DNA of 21,451 nucleotides from F2B08 sp046260445 (lineage in GTDB: Bacteria > Actinomycetota > Actinomycetes > Actinomycetales > Dermatophilaceae), in contig JBHEPF010000168.1 in assembly GCA_046260445.1 (NCBI GenBank), forward strand, positions 1 to 21,451, given 5' to 3'. Position 1 is the first letter of the stretch; every line of letters starts with the position of its first letter. The translations under genes and the position numbers were made by a program. Below are positions 9,254-16,315 of this stretch, piece after piece. The notes beneath the pieces were generated by a model. The model was not told the origin of the DNA, searched no databases, and saw nothing but the letters and a program-made list of their open reading frames with translations.

Positions 9254-10555
9254 TCAGGAGAGCAGCGAATGGCGCTCGATGATCTCGTGCCGGCCGGGGC
9301 CGACGCCGATGGCGGAGACGCGGGCGCCGATGAGCTCCTCGACCCGCAGGACATAGCGCTGGGCGTTCACGGGCAGCTCCTCGAACGTCCGGCACGCGGA
9401 AAGGTCCTCCTGCCACCCGTCGAGGTGCTCGTAGACCGGCTTGGCATGGTGGAAGTCGCTCTGGTTGACCGGCATGTCGTCGTGGCGCACGCCGTCGACC
9501 TCGTAGGCGACGCAGACCGGCACCTTCTCGAAACCGGTGAGAACGTCGAGCTTGGTGACGACGAAGTCGGTGACGCCGTTGATGCGCGTCGCATAGCGGC
9601 CGATGACGGTGTCCATCCAGCCGCACCGGCGCGGCCGACCCGTCGTCGTGCCGAACTCGGCCCCGGTCTTGCGCAGGGTCTCCCCGTCGTCGTCGAAGAG
9701 CTCGGTCGGAAACGGCCCCTCCCCGACCCGGGTGGTGTACGCCTTGAGGATCGCGATGACACGGGCGACCCGCGTAGGCGGGATGCCGGAGCCGGTGCAC
9801 GCCCCGCCGGCGGTCGCCGAGGACGACGTGACGAAGGGGTAGGTGCCGTGGTCGACGTCGAGCAGGGTCGCCTGCCCAGCCTCGAGGAGCACGATCTTGT
9901 CCGCGTCGAGAGCCCGCTCGAGCTCCCGGCTCGTGTCGCGCACCATGGGGGCGAGCCGGTCGGCGTAGGAGAGGAGCTCCTCGACGACCATGTCGACGTC
10001 GCTCGCTCGGGTGTTGTAGACCTTGACGAGCACCTGGTTCTTCAGGTCGAGTGCCGCCTCGACCTTCTGCCGGAGGATGTTCTCGTCGAAGAGGTCCTGG
10101 ACCCGGATGCCGACGCGGTTCATCTTGTCGGCGTAGGTCGGACCGATCCCCCTGCCGGTCGTGCCGATCTTGCGCTTGCCGAGGAACCGCTCGGTGACCT
10201 TGTCGAGGGTGCGGTTGTAGGGCGCGATGATGTGGGCGTTCGCGCTGATGACGAGCCGCGAGGTGTCCACACCGCGCTCCTCGAGGTCGGTGATCTCCTG
10301 GAACAGCACCTCGAGGTCGACGACGACACCGTTGCCGATGACCGGCACGACGTTGGGCGAGAGGATGCCTGAGGGGAGCAGGTGCAGCGCATACTTCTCG
10401 CGCGTGCCGTCCTCTCCCTCGATGACGACGGTGTGCCCTGCGTTGTTGCCGCCGTTGAACTTCACGACATAGTCCACGGCCGACCCGAGCAGGTCGGTGG
10501 CCTTGCCTTTGCCTTCGTCACCCCATTGGGCACCGACGAGGACGATCGCGGGCAT
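9254..10555 (-). CDS. purA: Adenylosuccinate synthetase
   Basis: A 433-residue enzyme that converts IMP, GTP and aspartate to adenylosuccinate, the first committed step to AMP. The N-terminus reads MPAIVLVGAQWGDEGKGK, placing the catalytic aspartate at 13, and NGGNNAGHT puts the catalytic histidine at 41, both at the same numbers as in E. coli. GRGIGPTYADK and the GTTTGRPRRCGW substrate-binding stretch are also present. The ATG at 10555 follows AAGGAG (10561-10566); a longer in-frame extension to 11002 reads as a shadow of the neighbouring regulator. Length is normal for the family. Confidence 0.97.
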   Translation of the reverse strand: MPAIVLVGAQWGDEGKGKATDLLGSAVDYVVKFNGGNNAGHTVVIEGEDGTREKYALHLLPSGILSPNVVPVIGNGVVVDLEVLFQEITDLEERGVDTSRLVISANAHIIAPYNRTLDKVTERFLGKRKIGTTGRGIGPTYADKMNRVGIRVQDLFDENILRQKVEAALDLKNQVLVKVYNTRASDVDMVVEELLSYADRLAPMVRDTSRELERALDADKIVLLEAGQATLLDVDHGTYPFVTSSSATAGGACTGSGIPPTRVARVIAILKAYTTRVGEGPFPTELFDDDGETLRKTGAEFGTTTGRPRRCGWMDTVIGRYATRINGVTDFVVTKLDVLTGFEKVPVCVAYEVDGVRHDDMPVNQSDFHHAKPVYEHLDGWQEDLSACRTFEELPVNAQRYVLRVEELIGARVSAIGVGPGRHEIIERHSLLS

Positions 10556-10638
10556 GAGGGCTCCTTGTCGCAGTCTGCGGTTGGGTGCAGGCCGGCTGAT
10601 TCGGACGTATGCGCGGACCGGCCGACCAGCGGCCCAGC

Positions 10639-11517
10639 CTATCGCCTGCGGGCAGCAGAGACCGTGGCGCGGATCGGTGAGAGCGGGAGCGGACCGGCCT
10701 CGAGCCGGCCTCGGGCGAGCAGCGCCGCACCCAGCTGGAACCGCGTCTCGACGCCCTGTTCGTCCATGAGCCCGGCGATCCTGCGTCGCACCGTCCGCAG
10801 GCTCCAGCCCAGGATGCGGGCGACGGCCTCGTCCTTGAGGCCGAGCGCCAGGAGGTCGACGAGCCGCGAGTCCGGGAGCCCTGCTCCGAGCTCGGCACCC
10901 AGCGCCGTGCCCGTCGAGTAGCTCAGCTCGTGAAGGGCGGTGAAGGCGGCGACGAGCATCGGCTCGCGGATGACGACGTAGTCCGACTGGGGCACGTTCC
11001 ACTCGGCGCAGGCGAAGACGGCGGTCGTCCCGGCGACGAGGAACTCACTCGGCGGCTCGGGGACGAAGCGTTGTGACTCCCCTGCCTCGGCCCAGGCGCC
11101 GACCCACCTACGCCCGGCAGCACTGTCGAGGGCCGAGAGAGGGTAGATGGCCCGTCTCTCGCGTCCATCCGCGAGGCGTTGCCGCCGGTCTCGGACGCGC
11201 TCGTCCTCCAGGCCGGCGCCGTAGTCGACGACCCGGGCCACCGTGCGGACGACGCCTTCTCCGGCCTCGTCCATGAGCTCGGCGAGGACGACGACGGCCA
11301 TGTCCACGGGGATGATCTCCAGGCCGGCGACCGGCACGACAGCACTTCGGGTCATCTCACGTGACAGCCCCCGGATCGCGTCGCGGACGACGGTCAGCTC
11401 GGACCGGCGGGTGTCGAGGCGCTGGGCCTCGCGGTCGAGGAGACGCTCGAGGTCCCGGATGGCCTTACCGGGAGGCCGAGGGGGCACAGCGGGGGAGGTA
11501 GTTGACTCATGCACCAT
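10639..11517 (-). CDS. LuxR-type HTH transcriptional regulator, orphan
   Basis: A 292-residue regulator. A proline-rich start and a charged coiled coil (about 17-57) lead into an alpha/beta region (about 65-190) reminiscent of the TrmB-like regulators with a phospholipase-D-like effector fold. A LuxR-type helix-turn-helix follows at about 215-270 (LALGLKDEAVARILGWSLRTVRRRI). There is no receiver-domain phospho-acceptor pattern, so it is probably ligand-sensing or constitutive. The ATG at 11517 has no Shine-Dalgarno sequence but lies 6 nt after a TAAGAT -10 box, fitting a leaderless message; an inverted repeat overlaps that box, suggesting autoregulation. No obvious target operon is adjacent: purA lies downstream across 83 bp, and 485 bp without a clear gene lies upstream. 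Confidence 0.75.
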   Translation of the reverse strand: MVHESTTSPAVPPRPPGKAIRDLERLLDREAQRLDTRRSELTVVRDAIRGLSREMTRSAVVPVAGLEIIPVDMAVVVLAELMDEAGEGVVRTVARVVDYGAGLEDERVRDRRQRLADGRERRAIYPLSALDSAAGRRWVGAWAEAGESQRFVPEPPSEFLVAGTTAVFACAEWNVPQSDYVVIREPMLVAAFTALHELSYSTGTALGAELGAGLPDSRLVDLLALGLKDEAVARILGWSLRTVRRRIAGLMDEQGVETRFQLGAALLARGRLEAGPLPLSPIRATVSAARRR

Positions 11518-11519
11518 TT

Positions 11520-11535
11520 TGGCATCTTAGTGCCA
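11520..11535 (-). promoter_or_regulatory. Inverted repeat over the -10 box of the HTH regulator
   Basis: TGGCA (11520-11524) and TGCCA (11531-11535) form a perfect 5-bp dyad with a 6-bp centre. On the minus strand TAAGAT (11529-11524) lies within it and ends 6 nt before the ATG, so the transcript would start at the start codon. An overlapping 9-bp dyad GCCATTGGC spans 11532-11540. A regulator bound here would block polymerase, suggesting autorepression. Confidence 0.45.
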
Positions 11536-11664
11536 TTGGCCGCAAAGTGCCGCCGACATTGCCGCAGGCCAGGCATGATGAGGCCTTACGTCGAGGCTGA
11601 CCGCAGGGGACACTATGCGTCGACGGCAGAAGGGCGTCTCGAACGCCCGCTCCTGGCAGGGGGC

Positions 11665-11698
11665 ATCGCCGGGGGCCGCGCACGCGGCCCCCGGCGAT
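11665..11698. repeat. Perfect 16-bp GC-rich hairpin
   Basis: ATCGCCGGGGGCCGCG (11665-11680) is followed by CA and then its exact reverse complement (11683-11698). The flanking bases do not pair, so the boundaries are sharp. No T-run follows on either strand. It could be a bidirectional terminator, a REP-like element or part of a structured RNA. Confidence 0.7.
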
Positions 11699-11828
11699 CT
11701 GCATCCCGCCGAGCTGCGACAACGAGTGAGTGGAGCGGGGGCATAGCACCGTTGCGGTCACACCTTCTTTGACGACGGACACCCCACGCCCCTCACCCCT
11801 TCGCAACGGGCAGCCAAAGCCTCGCACC

Positions 11829-11840
11829 CCCTCGCGAGGG
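11829..11840. repeat. 12-bp perfect palindrome
   Basis: CCCTCGCGAGGG reads the same on both strands. It lies in non-coding DNA between two hairpins and is a plausible dimeric-protein binding site, though nothing links it to a particular regulator. Confidence 0.4.
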
Positions 11841-11850
11841 ACGGTTCTAC

Positions 11851-11876
11851 GGTGGCTACGCGCCCGAACAGCCACC
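11851..11876. repeat. 7-bp stem-loop
   Basis: GGTGGCT (11851-11857) pairs with AGCCACC (11870-11876) around a 12-nt loop. It lies 10 nt after the 12-bp palindrome in the same non-coding region. Confidence 0.35.
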
Positions 11877-11956
11877 AAGAAACCATCCCCCGCGGTGCTG
11901 TAGCAGTCAGCGCACGGCGTCGGCTCGAGAAAGGGTCCCGCTGTCGCTCCGAGCAT

Positions 11957-12010
11957 CTCAGAGCCACGACTCAGAGGCCGAGAATCTCAGGCCGCAGACC
12001 TCTCAGAGCC
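11957..12010. repeat. Four CTCAG(AG)GCC-like repeats
   Basis: CTCAGAGCC (11957), CTCAGAGGCC (11970), CTCAGGCC (11986) and CTCAGAGCC (12002) recur with start-to-start steps of 13, 16 and 16 bp. The last one overlaps the stop codon of the DUF3151 gene. Origin and function are unknown; slippage-type duplication and protein binding are both possible. Confidence 0.5.
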
Positions 12011-12404
12011 CGAGCTCGCGGGCGCCTCTCGCCGAGGACGCGCGCAGGAACTCGACGCAGCGGTGCCGCTCCTCGTCCTCCCCGATCGCCTCCGCCGCGC
12101 GGGCGAGGGCCGCGAGCGCGCGCAGGAAGCCCCGGTTCGGCTCGTGCTCCCACGGCACCGGCCCCTGGCCGCGCCAACCGGCCCGTCGCAACGCGTCGAG
12201 GCCGCGGTGGTAGCCGGTGCGCGCATACGCGTAGGCCATGACGGCCTCATCGTCGGCCTGGGCATCCTCGGCGAGGACCGCCCATGGCAGCGAGGACGCC
12301 GGGAAGGCGCGGGCCACCTGGTCGGGGGTTCGACCCTCCGCGATGGCACGCGAGGCGGGGTCTTCGGGCAGGTGGGTCTCGGGGATGCCGAGCAGGTCAG
12401 TCAC
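12003..12404 (-). CDS. DUF3151 family protein
   Basis: A 133-residue soluble, helical protein of the actinobacterial DUF3151 family, function unknown. Recognisable stretches are AFPASSLPWAVLAE near residues 33-46, AYAYARTGYHRGLDALRRAGWRGQGPVPWEHEPNRGFLRAL in the middle and an Ala/Glu-rich final helix. Family members are usually 130-145 residues, so this one is complete. The start is the GTG at 12404. It has GAGG a few nt upstream and a TAGGCT -10 box ending 8 nt upstream, so it may be nearly leaderless. In Mycobacterium tuberculosis the homologue (Rv0360c) also lies between purA and fba, which supports the call. Confidence 0.85.
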   Translation of the reverse strand: MTDLLGIPETHLPEDPASRAIAEGRTPDQVARAFPASSLPWAVLAEDAQADDEAVMAYAYARTGYHRGLDALRRAGWRGQGPVPWEHEPNRGFLRALAALARAAEAIGEDEERHRCVEFLRASSARGARELGL

Positions 12405-12412
12405 AAGACCTC

Positions 12413-12418
12413 AGCCTA
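12413..12418 (-). promoter_or_regulatory. Candidate -10 box for the DUF3151 gene
   Basis: TAGGCT on the minus strand matches TANNNT and ends 8 nt before the GTG at 12404, the same spacing as at purD. It lies just downstream of a hairpin that would end the fba transcript, so an independent promoter here makes sense. Confidence 0.4.
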
Positions 12419-12427
12419 GTGACGCGG

Positions 12428-12461
12428 CGAGGGTCGCACCCCCGGCGGGATGCGACCCTCG
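12428..12461 (-). terminator. Hairpin after fba
   Basis: CGAGGGTCGCA (12428-12438) pairs perfectly over 11 bp with TGCGACCCTCG (12451-12461) around a 12-nt loop. It begins 25 nt beyond the fba stop codon. No T-run follows, so it would be an actinobacterial T-poor terminator or an RNA-stabilising hairpin. Confidence 0.6.
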
Positions 12462-12486
12462 TCGATGGTCGGGATCGACCGTGCGG

Positions 12487-13518
12487 CTAGCCGCGGCGCG
12501 TGCCCGCCGACCGCAGGTCCTCGCACGCGCGGACGACACGAGCGGCCATGCCGGCCTCGGCCTCCTTGCCCCAGGCGCGCGGGTCGTACTGCTTCTTGTC
12601 GCCGACCTCGCCGTCGATGCGCAGGACACCGTCGAAGTGCTTGTACATCCAGCCCGCGACGGGGCGGGTGAAGGCGTACTGCGTGTCGGTGTCGACGTTC
12701 ATCTTCACGACGCCGAAGTCGACCGCCGAGGAGATCTCCTCGGGCAGCGAGCCGGAGCCGCCGTGGAAGACGAGGTGGAACGGCTTGGCGTCGGCGGCCA
12801 GACCGAGCTCCTGGCTCGCGGCCTCCTGCGCCTCCTTGAGCACCTCGGGGCGGAGCTTGACGTTGCCCGGCTTGTAGACGCCGTGAACGTTGCCGAAGGT
12901 GAGGGCCGTCATGTAGTAGCCGTTCTCACCGGACCCGAGCGCGCGCACCGTGGCGATGGCGTCCTCGGGGGTGGAGTACAGCTTGTCGTTCATCGCGTTC
13001 TCGACACCGTCCTCCTCGCCACCGACGACACCGACCTCGATCTCCAGAACGATGTTCGCGGCGCGGCACTTCGCCAGGAGGTCCTCGGCGATCTGGAGGT
13101 TCTCCTCCAGCGGCACGGCCGAGCCGTCCCACATGTGGCTCTGGAAGAACGGCAGGCCGCCGCCGTCGACCCGCTCCTGGCTCGCTGCGATGAGCGGCCG
13201 GACGAACCCGTCGAGCTTGTCCTTGGGGCAGTGGTCCGTGTGGAGGGCGATGTCGACGGGGTAGTTCTTGGCGACCTCGTGCGCGAACGCGGCGAAGGCG
13301 AGCGACCCGGTCACCATGTTCTTGACCGACGGGCCGGAGAGGTACTCCGCGCCACCGGTCGAGACCTGGATGATGCCGTCGCTGCCGGCGTCGGCGAAGC
13401 CCTTGAGGGCGGCGTGGAGGGTCTGGCTCGAGCTGACGTTGATGGCCGGGTAGGCGAAGCGCTCGTTCTTCGCCCGGTCGAGCATCTCGCGGTAGACCTC
13501 AGGGGTTGCGATGGGCAT
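12487..13518 (-). CDS. fba: Class II fructose-bisphosphate aldolase
   Basis: A 343-residue zinc-dependent aldolase that reversibly splits fructose 1,6-bisphosphate into glyceraldehyde 3-phosphate and dihydroxyacetone phosphate in glycolysis and gluconeogenesis. HTDHCPKD places the catalytic aspartate at 95 and a zinc ligand at His96. The other ligands are His212 (GNVHG) and His252 (FHGGSGS), the last within the glycine-rich phosphate-binding loop. NVDTDTQYAF (274-283) is the class IIA phosphate-site motif. Length is typical of the actinobacterial enzyme. The ATG at 13518 is preceded by AAGGAG. A DUF3151 gene follows after a hairpin. Confidence 0.97.
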   Translation of the reverse strand: MPIATPEVYREMLDRAKNERFAYPAINVSSSQTLHAALKGFADAGSDGIIQVSTGGAEYLSGPSVKNMVTGSLAFAAFAHEVAKNYPVDIALHTDHCPKDKLDGFVRPLIAASQERVDGGGLPFFQSHMWDGSAVPLEENLQIAEDLLAKCRAANIVLEIEVGVVGGEEDGVENAMNDKLYSTPEDAIATVRALGSGENGYYMTALTFGNVHGVYKPGNVKLRPEVLKEAQEAASQELGLAADAKPFHLVFHGGSGSLPEEISSAVDFGVVKMNVDTDTQYAFTRPVAGWMYKHFDGVLRIDGEVGDKKQYDPRAWGKEAEAGMAARVVRACEDLRSAGTRRG

Positions 13519-13558
13519 ACCTACTCCTTCGTGTGGCGCCTCGCGACGCCGCGGTTTG

Positions 13559-13579
13559 TGGGCGTGTGGTCCACGCCCA
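13559..13579. repeat. 8-bp stem-loop between the GNAT gene and fba
   Basis: TGGGCGTG (13559-13566) pairs with CACGCCCA (13572-13579) around TGGTC. It lies downstream of the acetyltransferase stop and about 40 nt upstream of the fba ATG on the minus strand. It may end the GNAT transcript or lie in the fba leader. Confidence 0.4.
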
Positions 13580-13622
13580 TCCTTCCACGTATGAGTCGCT
13601 CACGTCAGGCAGGTCCGTGGAC

Positions 13623-14420
13623 TCACCGGGCGGGTGACGGCGACAGGACACACGGCGTCGTCGTCGTCACCTGGACCATCCCGAGGCGCTCGAGAATCGG
13701 CCGGGAGGTGGGCAGCGCGTCGACCCGGCAGATGCGGTGCCCCGCCTCGATGGCCCACTGGGCCCGGAGCGAGGTCATCGCGCGATAGAGCCCCTGACCG
13801 CGGTGGTCCGGATGCACCTTCCCGCCCCACAGCCCGGCGACGTCCGTGCCCTCGACGAGCCGGAGGACAGCGTGCCCGACGAGCCCGCCGGAGTCCTGCT
13901 CGAGGACGACGACGGAGCGGATGTGCAGCGGGTCAGCCGTCTCCTCCGCGCGTAGGAGGCGGGACCACTGCGACCGCCCCGACCCGAACAGCGCCTCGTC
14001 GAGGGCACCGACCTGCCCCCACTCGGCGTCACCGACGAGGGTGCGCAGCGCATACCGGTCGGAGAGGACGACCGGCTCGGCGAGCCGCTCCGCCGCTCCG
14101 AGGAGGAGCGCCTCGGTTTGGTCCGGGACGAACCCGTATGCGCGGAGCCGCTCCGGCAGGTCCGCCGGCTGGTCATAGGCGTAGGTCTTCCACTCCACGC
14201 TCTGGCCGCGCTGGGAGAAGAACTCGACCTGTCGTCGGATCGCAAGGTCGGGGTCGGGACCGAGCCCCTCGGGCGACTCGACCATGGCACCCGCCTGAGC
14301 CGGGTCGGAGGGGTAGGCGCGGTGGACGAGGCCATCCCTCTCGATGACCAGGTCGGCGCCGTGGTCCCGGTCCGCGAGGCGGATCTGCTCGTGGAAGAGC
14401 CGGAGCAGGTCAGTGCTCAC
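13623..14420 (-). CDS. GNAT family N-acetyltransferase
   Basis: A 265-residue protein with a C-terminal GNAT fold. The acetyl-CoA binding motif HPDHRGQGLYRAM lies at about 203-215, after the strands GLVGHAVLRLVEGTDVAGLW, and DALPTSRPILERLGM forms the typical C-terminal end. The N-terminal half (about 1-115) is less clear and may be a second, degenerate acetyltransferase domain. The substrate cannot be told. The start chosen is the GTG at 14420, which overlaps the end of the GH15 gene by 11 bp; a frame reaching 14654 is a shadow of that gene. No strong Shine-Dalgarno sequence is seen, so translation probably depends on coupling to the gene before it. Confidence 0.8.
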   Translation of the reverse strand: MSTDLLRLFHEQIRLADRDHGADLVIERDGLVHRAYPSDPAQAGAMVESPEGLGPDPDLAIRRQVEFFSQRGQSVEWKTYAYDQPADLPERLRAYGFVPDQTEALLLGAAERLAEPVVLSDRYALRTLVGDAEWGQVGALDEALFGSGRSQWSRLLRAEETADPLHIRSVVVLEQDSGGLVGHAVLRLVEGTDVAGLWGGKVHPDHRGQGLYRAMTSLRAQWAIEAGHRICRVDALPTSRPILERLGMVQVTTTTPCVLSPSPAR

Positions 14421-16260
14421 TCGTCGCAGCCGTGAGGGAGTCGGCGGCGCGGATGAGACCGAGGTGGCTGAAGGCCTGCGGGAAGTTGCCGGCGAGGCGG
14501 CCCGAGTCCGGGTCGAACTCCTCGGCGAGGAGCCCGACGTCGTTCGAGTACCCGACGAGCTGGTCCATGAGTGCGCGCGCATGGTCGGTGCGACCAGAGC
14601 AGGCATACTGCTCGACGAGCCAGAAGCAGCAGATGAGGAACGGGTACTCGTCACCCTCGAGACCGTCGAGTCCGGACTCGGTGCGGTAGCGGTGCAGCAG
14701 CCCGTGCTCGTCTCGCAGATCCTCCTCGATGGCGGCGACCGTGCCGAGCATCCGCTCGTCGTCGTAGGCCACGAAGCCGGTGTGCGGGATCTGGAGCAGC
14801 GAGGCGTCCACCTCGGTGTTGTCGTAGGTCTGCGTGAAGGTGCCGCGCTCAGCGTCGAAGCCGCGCTCGAGGATCTCCTCCCGGAGCTGCTCGCGCAGCT
14901 CGCGCCACCGCTCGACGTCGCCCTCGTGGCCGTGTTCCTCGACGGCCCGGATGCCCTCGTTGAAGGCGGCCCACATCATCACCCGCCCGTGGGTGAAGTG
15001 GTGCAGGTCGCCGCGCATCTCCCAGATCCCGTGGTCCAAGCGGTCGAGGTTGGCCTCGCAGTAGCGGAGCAGGTTGCACTGCAGGGCCCAGGTGTAGCCG
15101 TCCTCCTCAGCCCCGTGGTCCCGCAGGCGGGCCAGCGCCAGCATGACCTCGCCCGGGACGTCGGCCTGGTACTGCCCGGCGGCACCGTTGCCGATCCGCA
15201 CGGGACGGGAGTCCTCGTATCCGGCGAGATGGTCGAGCTCCTTCTCGTCGAGCTCCCGCTCTCCGCCGAGGCCGTACATGATCCGCAGGTCCTCGATGTC
15301 ACCGGCGACGGCCCTCAGCAGCCAGTCCCGCCAGAGGGCCGCACCCTCGAGGAAGCCGTGGTCGACCATGACCTCGATGGTCAGCGCGGCGTCGCGCAGC
15401 CAGGTGTAGCGGTAGTCCCAGTTGCGGGAGCCGCCGAAGCTCTCCGGCAGCGACGCCGTCGGTGCCGCGACGATGCCGCCGGTCTCGCCGTGCGTGAGAG
15501 CTCGCAGGACGAGCAGCGAGCGCGTCACCGCCCGGTCGTGGACGCAGTGCGCCTCGACCCGACCGGCCCAGTCCCGCCAGAGCTCGCGGGTCCGGTCCAG
15601 AGCCGTGTGCACGTCGACGACCTCGGGCTGCTCGGCCCACGACGGGAACCAGGTCAGGTCCCAGGCCAGCTCCTCACCCTCGCCGAGGGAGAAGGTGCCC
15701 ACCATCCGCGGCGCCGGGCCTCCGGAGCTGGTCTCGGCGCCGCCGCCCTGCTCCCCCGGCGGCTCGCCGCCGGTCGATACAGCGTGCAGGCAGGGACCGG
15801 TGAGCAGCAGCGCGTCCGGGCCGGCGAGCGAGGAGAGCCGTGCCCGGCCGTCCTCGGTGTCCTCGAGCCGCCGGAACCACGGCGTCGAGCGTGCGTAGTC
15901 GAAGCGGATCCGCAGGTCGTGCACGACCTCGACCTCACCCTCGAGGCACTCGACGATCCGGACCAGGTCACCGTGGTCGTCGGCCGGCGGGAGGAAGTCG
16001 GTCACCCTCGCGCGTCCGGACGGTGACTGCCAGATCGTCTCGACGACGAAGGTGTCCGGCTCATAGCCCCACGACACCACCTGCCCGTCCTTGACCGAGA
16101 GCTGCCACCGGCCGTCGTCCGGTCCGCCGAGGATGGCGGAGAACACCGCGGCACTGTCGAACCGCGGCAGGCAGAGCCAGTCGACGCTCCCCTGTCGCGA
16201 GACGAGCGGGCCGGTCCGCAGGTCGGAGAGCAGGGCATAGTCCTCGAGGGGCGTACTCAT
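14410..16260 (-). CDS. Glycoside hydrolase family 15 protein (glucoamylase/trehalase-like)
   Basis: A 616-residue GH15 enzyme. The N-terminal beta-sandwich domain begins PLEDYALLSDLRTGPLVSR, where the real protein starts (ATG 16260); DWLCLPRFDS follows. The catalytic (alpha/alpha)6 barrel contains NWDYRYTWLRDAAL (280-293), IGNGAAGQYQADVPGEV (356-372), the likely general acid Glu414 in GIWEMRG, and the likely base at Glu580/581 in LLAEEFDPDSGRL. A Gly/Pro/Ser-rich insert lies at about 162-186. Related actinobacterial proteins include glucoamylases and GH15 trehalases; substrate cannot be settled from motifs. There is no signal peptide, so it is cytoplasmic and probably acts on trehalose or glycogen. 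It starts 55 bp after nirK without a clear terminator between, and overlaps the GNAT gene. Confidence 0.88.
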   Translation of the reverse strand: MSTPLEDYALLSDLRTGPLVSRQGSVDWLCLPRFDSAAVFSAILGGPDDGRWQLSVKDGQVVSWGYEPDTFVVETIWQSPSGRARVTDFLPPADDHGDLVRIVECLEGEVEVVHDLRIRFDYARSTPWFRRLEDTEDGRARLSSLAGPDALLLTGPCLHAVSTGGEPPGEQGGGAETSSGGPAPRMVGTFSLGEGEELAWDLTWFPSWAEQPEVVDVHTALDRTRELWRDWAGRVEAHCVHDRAVTRSLLVLRALTHGETGGIVAAPTASLPESFGGSRNWDYRYTWLRDAALTIEVMVDHGFLEGAALWRDWLLRAVAGDIEDLRIMYGLGGERELDEKELDHLAGYEDSRPVRIGNGAAGQYQADVPGEVMLALARLRDHGAEEDGYTWALQCNLLRYCEANLDRLDHGIWEMRGDLHHFTHGRVMMWAAFNEGIRAVEEHGHEGDVERWRELREQLREEILERGFDAERGTFTQTYDNTEVDASLLQIPHTGFVAYDDERMLGTVAAIEEDLRDEHGLLHRYRTESGLDGLEGDEYPFLICCFWLVEQYACSGRTDHARALMDQLVGYSNDVGLLAEEFDPDSGRLAGNFPQAFSHLGLIRAADSLTAATSEH

Positions 16261-16315
16261 CCGGCCAGTGTGCCAACGTGCGAAGCCGGGGCCGGCGTCG
16301 AGCGGGCGGATCCGA

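Larger units (their letters stand above)
11518..12002. other. 485-bp region without a convincing gene
   Basis: Neither strand holds a frame with recognisable protein character. The best small candidates are a 43-codon frame on the plus strand from ATG at about 11614 (begins MRRRQKGVSNARS, ends at a TAG, AGGGG upstream), and a GTG frame on the minus strand from 11782 running into the regulator start. Both are rich in Arg, Gly and Pro and pass through a perfect hairpin, which argues against coding. The region instead holds structured DNA, listed separately: a 16-bp hairpin, a 12-bp palindrome, a 7-bp stem-loop and a cluster of CTCAG repeats. A small RNA is possible but unproven. Confidence 0.5.

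Noticed and set aside
10639..11517. Two-component response regulator
   Set aside because: The N-terminal region lacks the acidic pocket and phospho-acceptor aspartate pattern of receiver domains, and no histidine kinase gene is adjacent.
11665..11698. End of an insertion sequence or mobile element
   Set aside because: No transposase gene, no matching inverted repeat at a distance and no target duplication are visible, so the hairpin is reported only as a local structure.
11507..11782. Minus-strand GTG frame of 91 codons that could be a precursor peptide upstream of the regulator
   Set aside because: It has several cysteines and a GAGGGG before the GTG, but runs through the perfect hairpin and into the regulator start and is Arg/Pro/Gly-rich; there are no modification-enzyme genes nearby.
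12238..13788. 516-codon open frame on the plus strand opposite fba
   Set aside because: It is the antisense of fba, whose catalytic and zinc-binding motifs are intact; the frame is Val/Asp/Glu/Arg-rich with no domain, as expected from GC-rich third positions.
14344..16026. 560-codon open frame on the plus strand opposite the GH15 gene
   Set aside because: The minus-strand protein has all GH15 motifs; this frame is a low-complexity Val/Leu/Asp/Glu-rich shadow.
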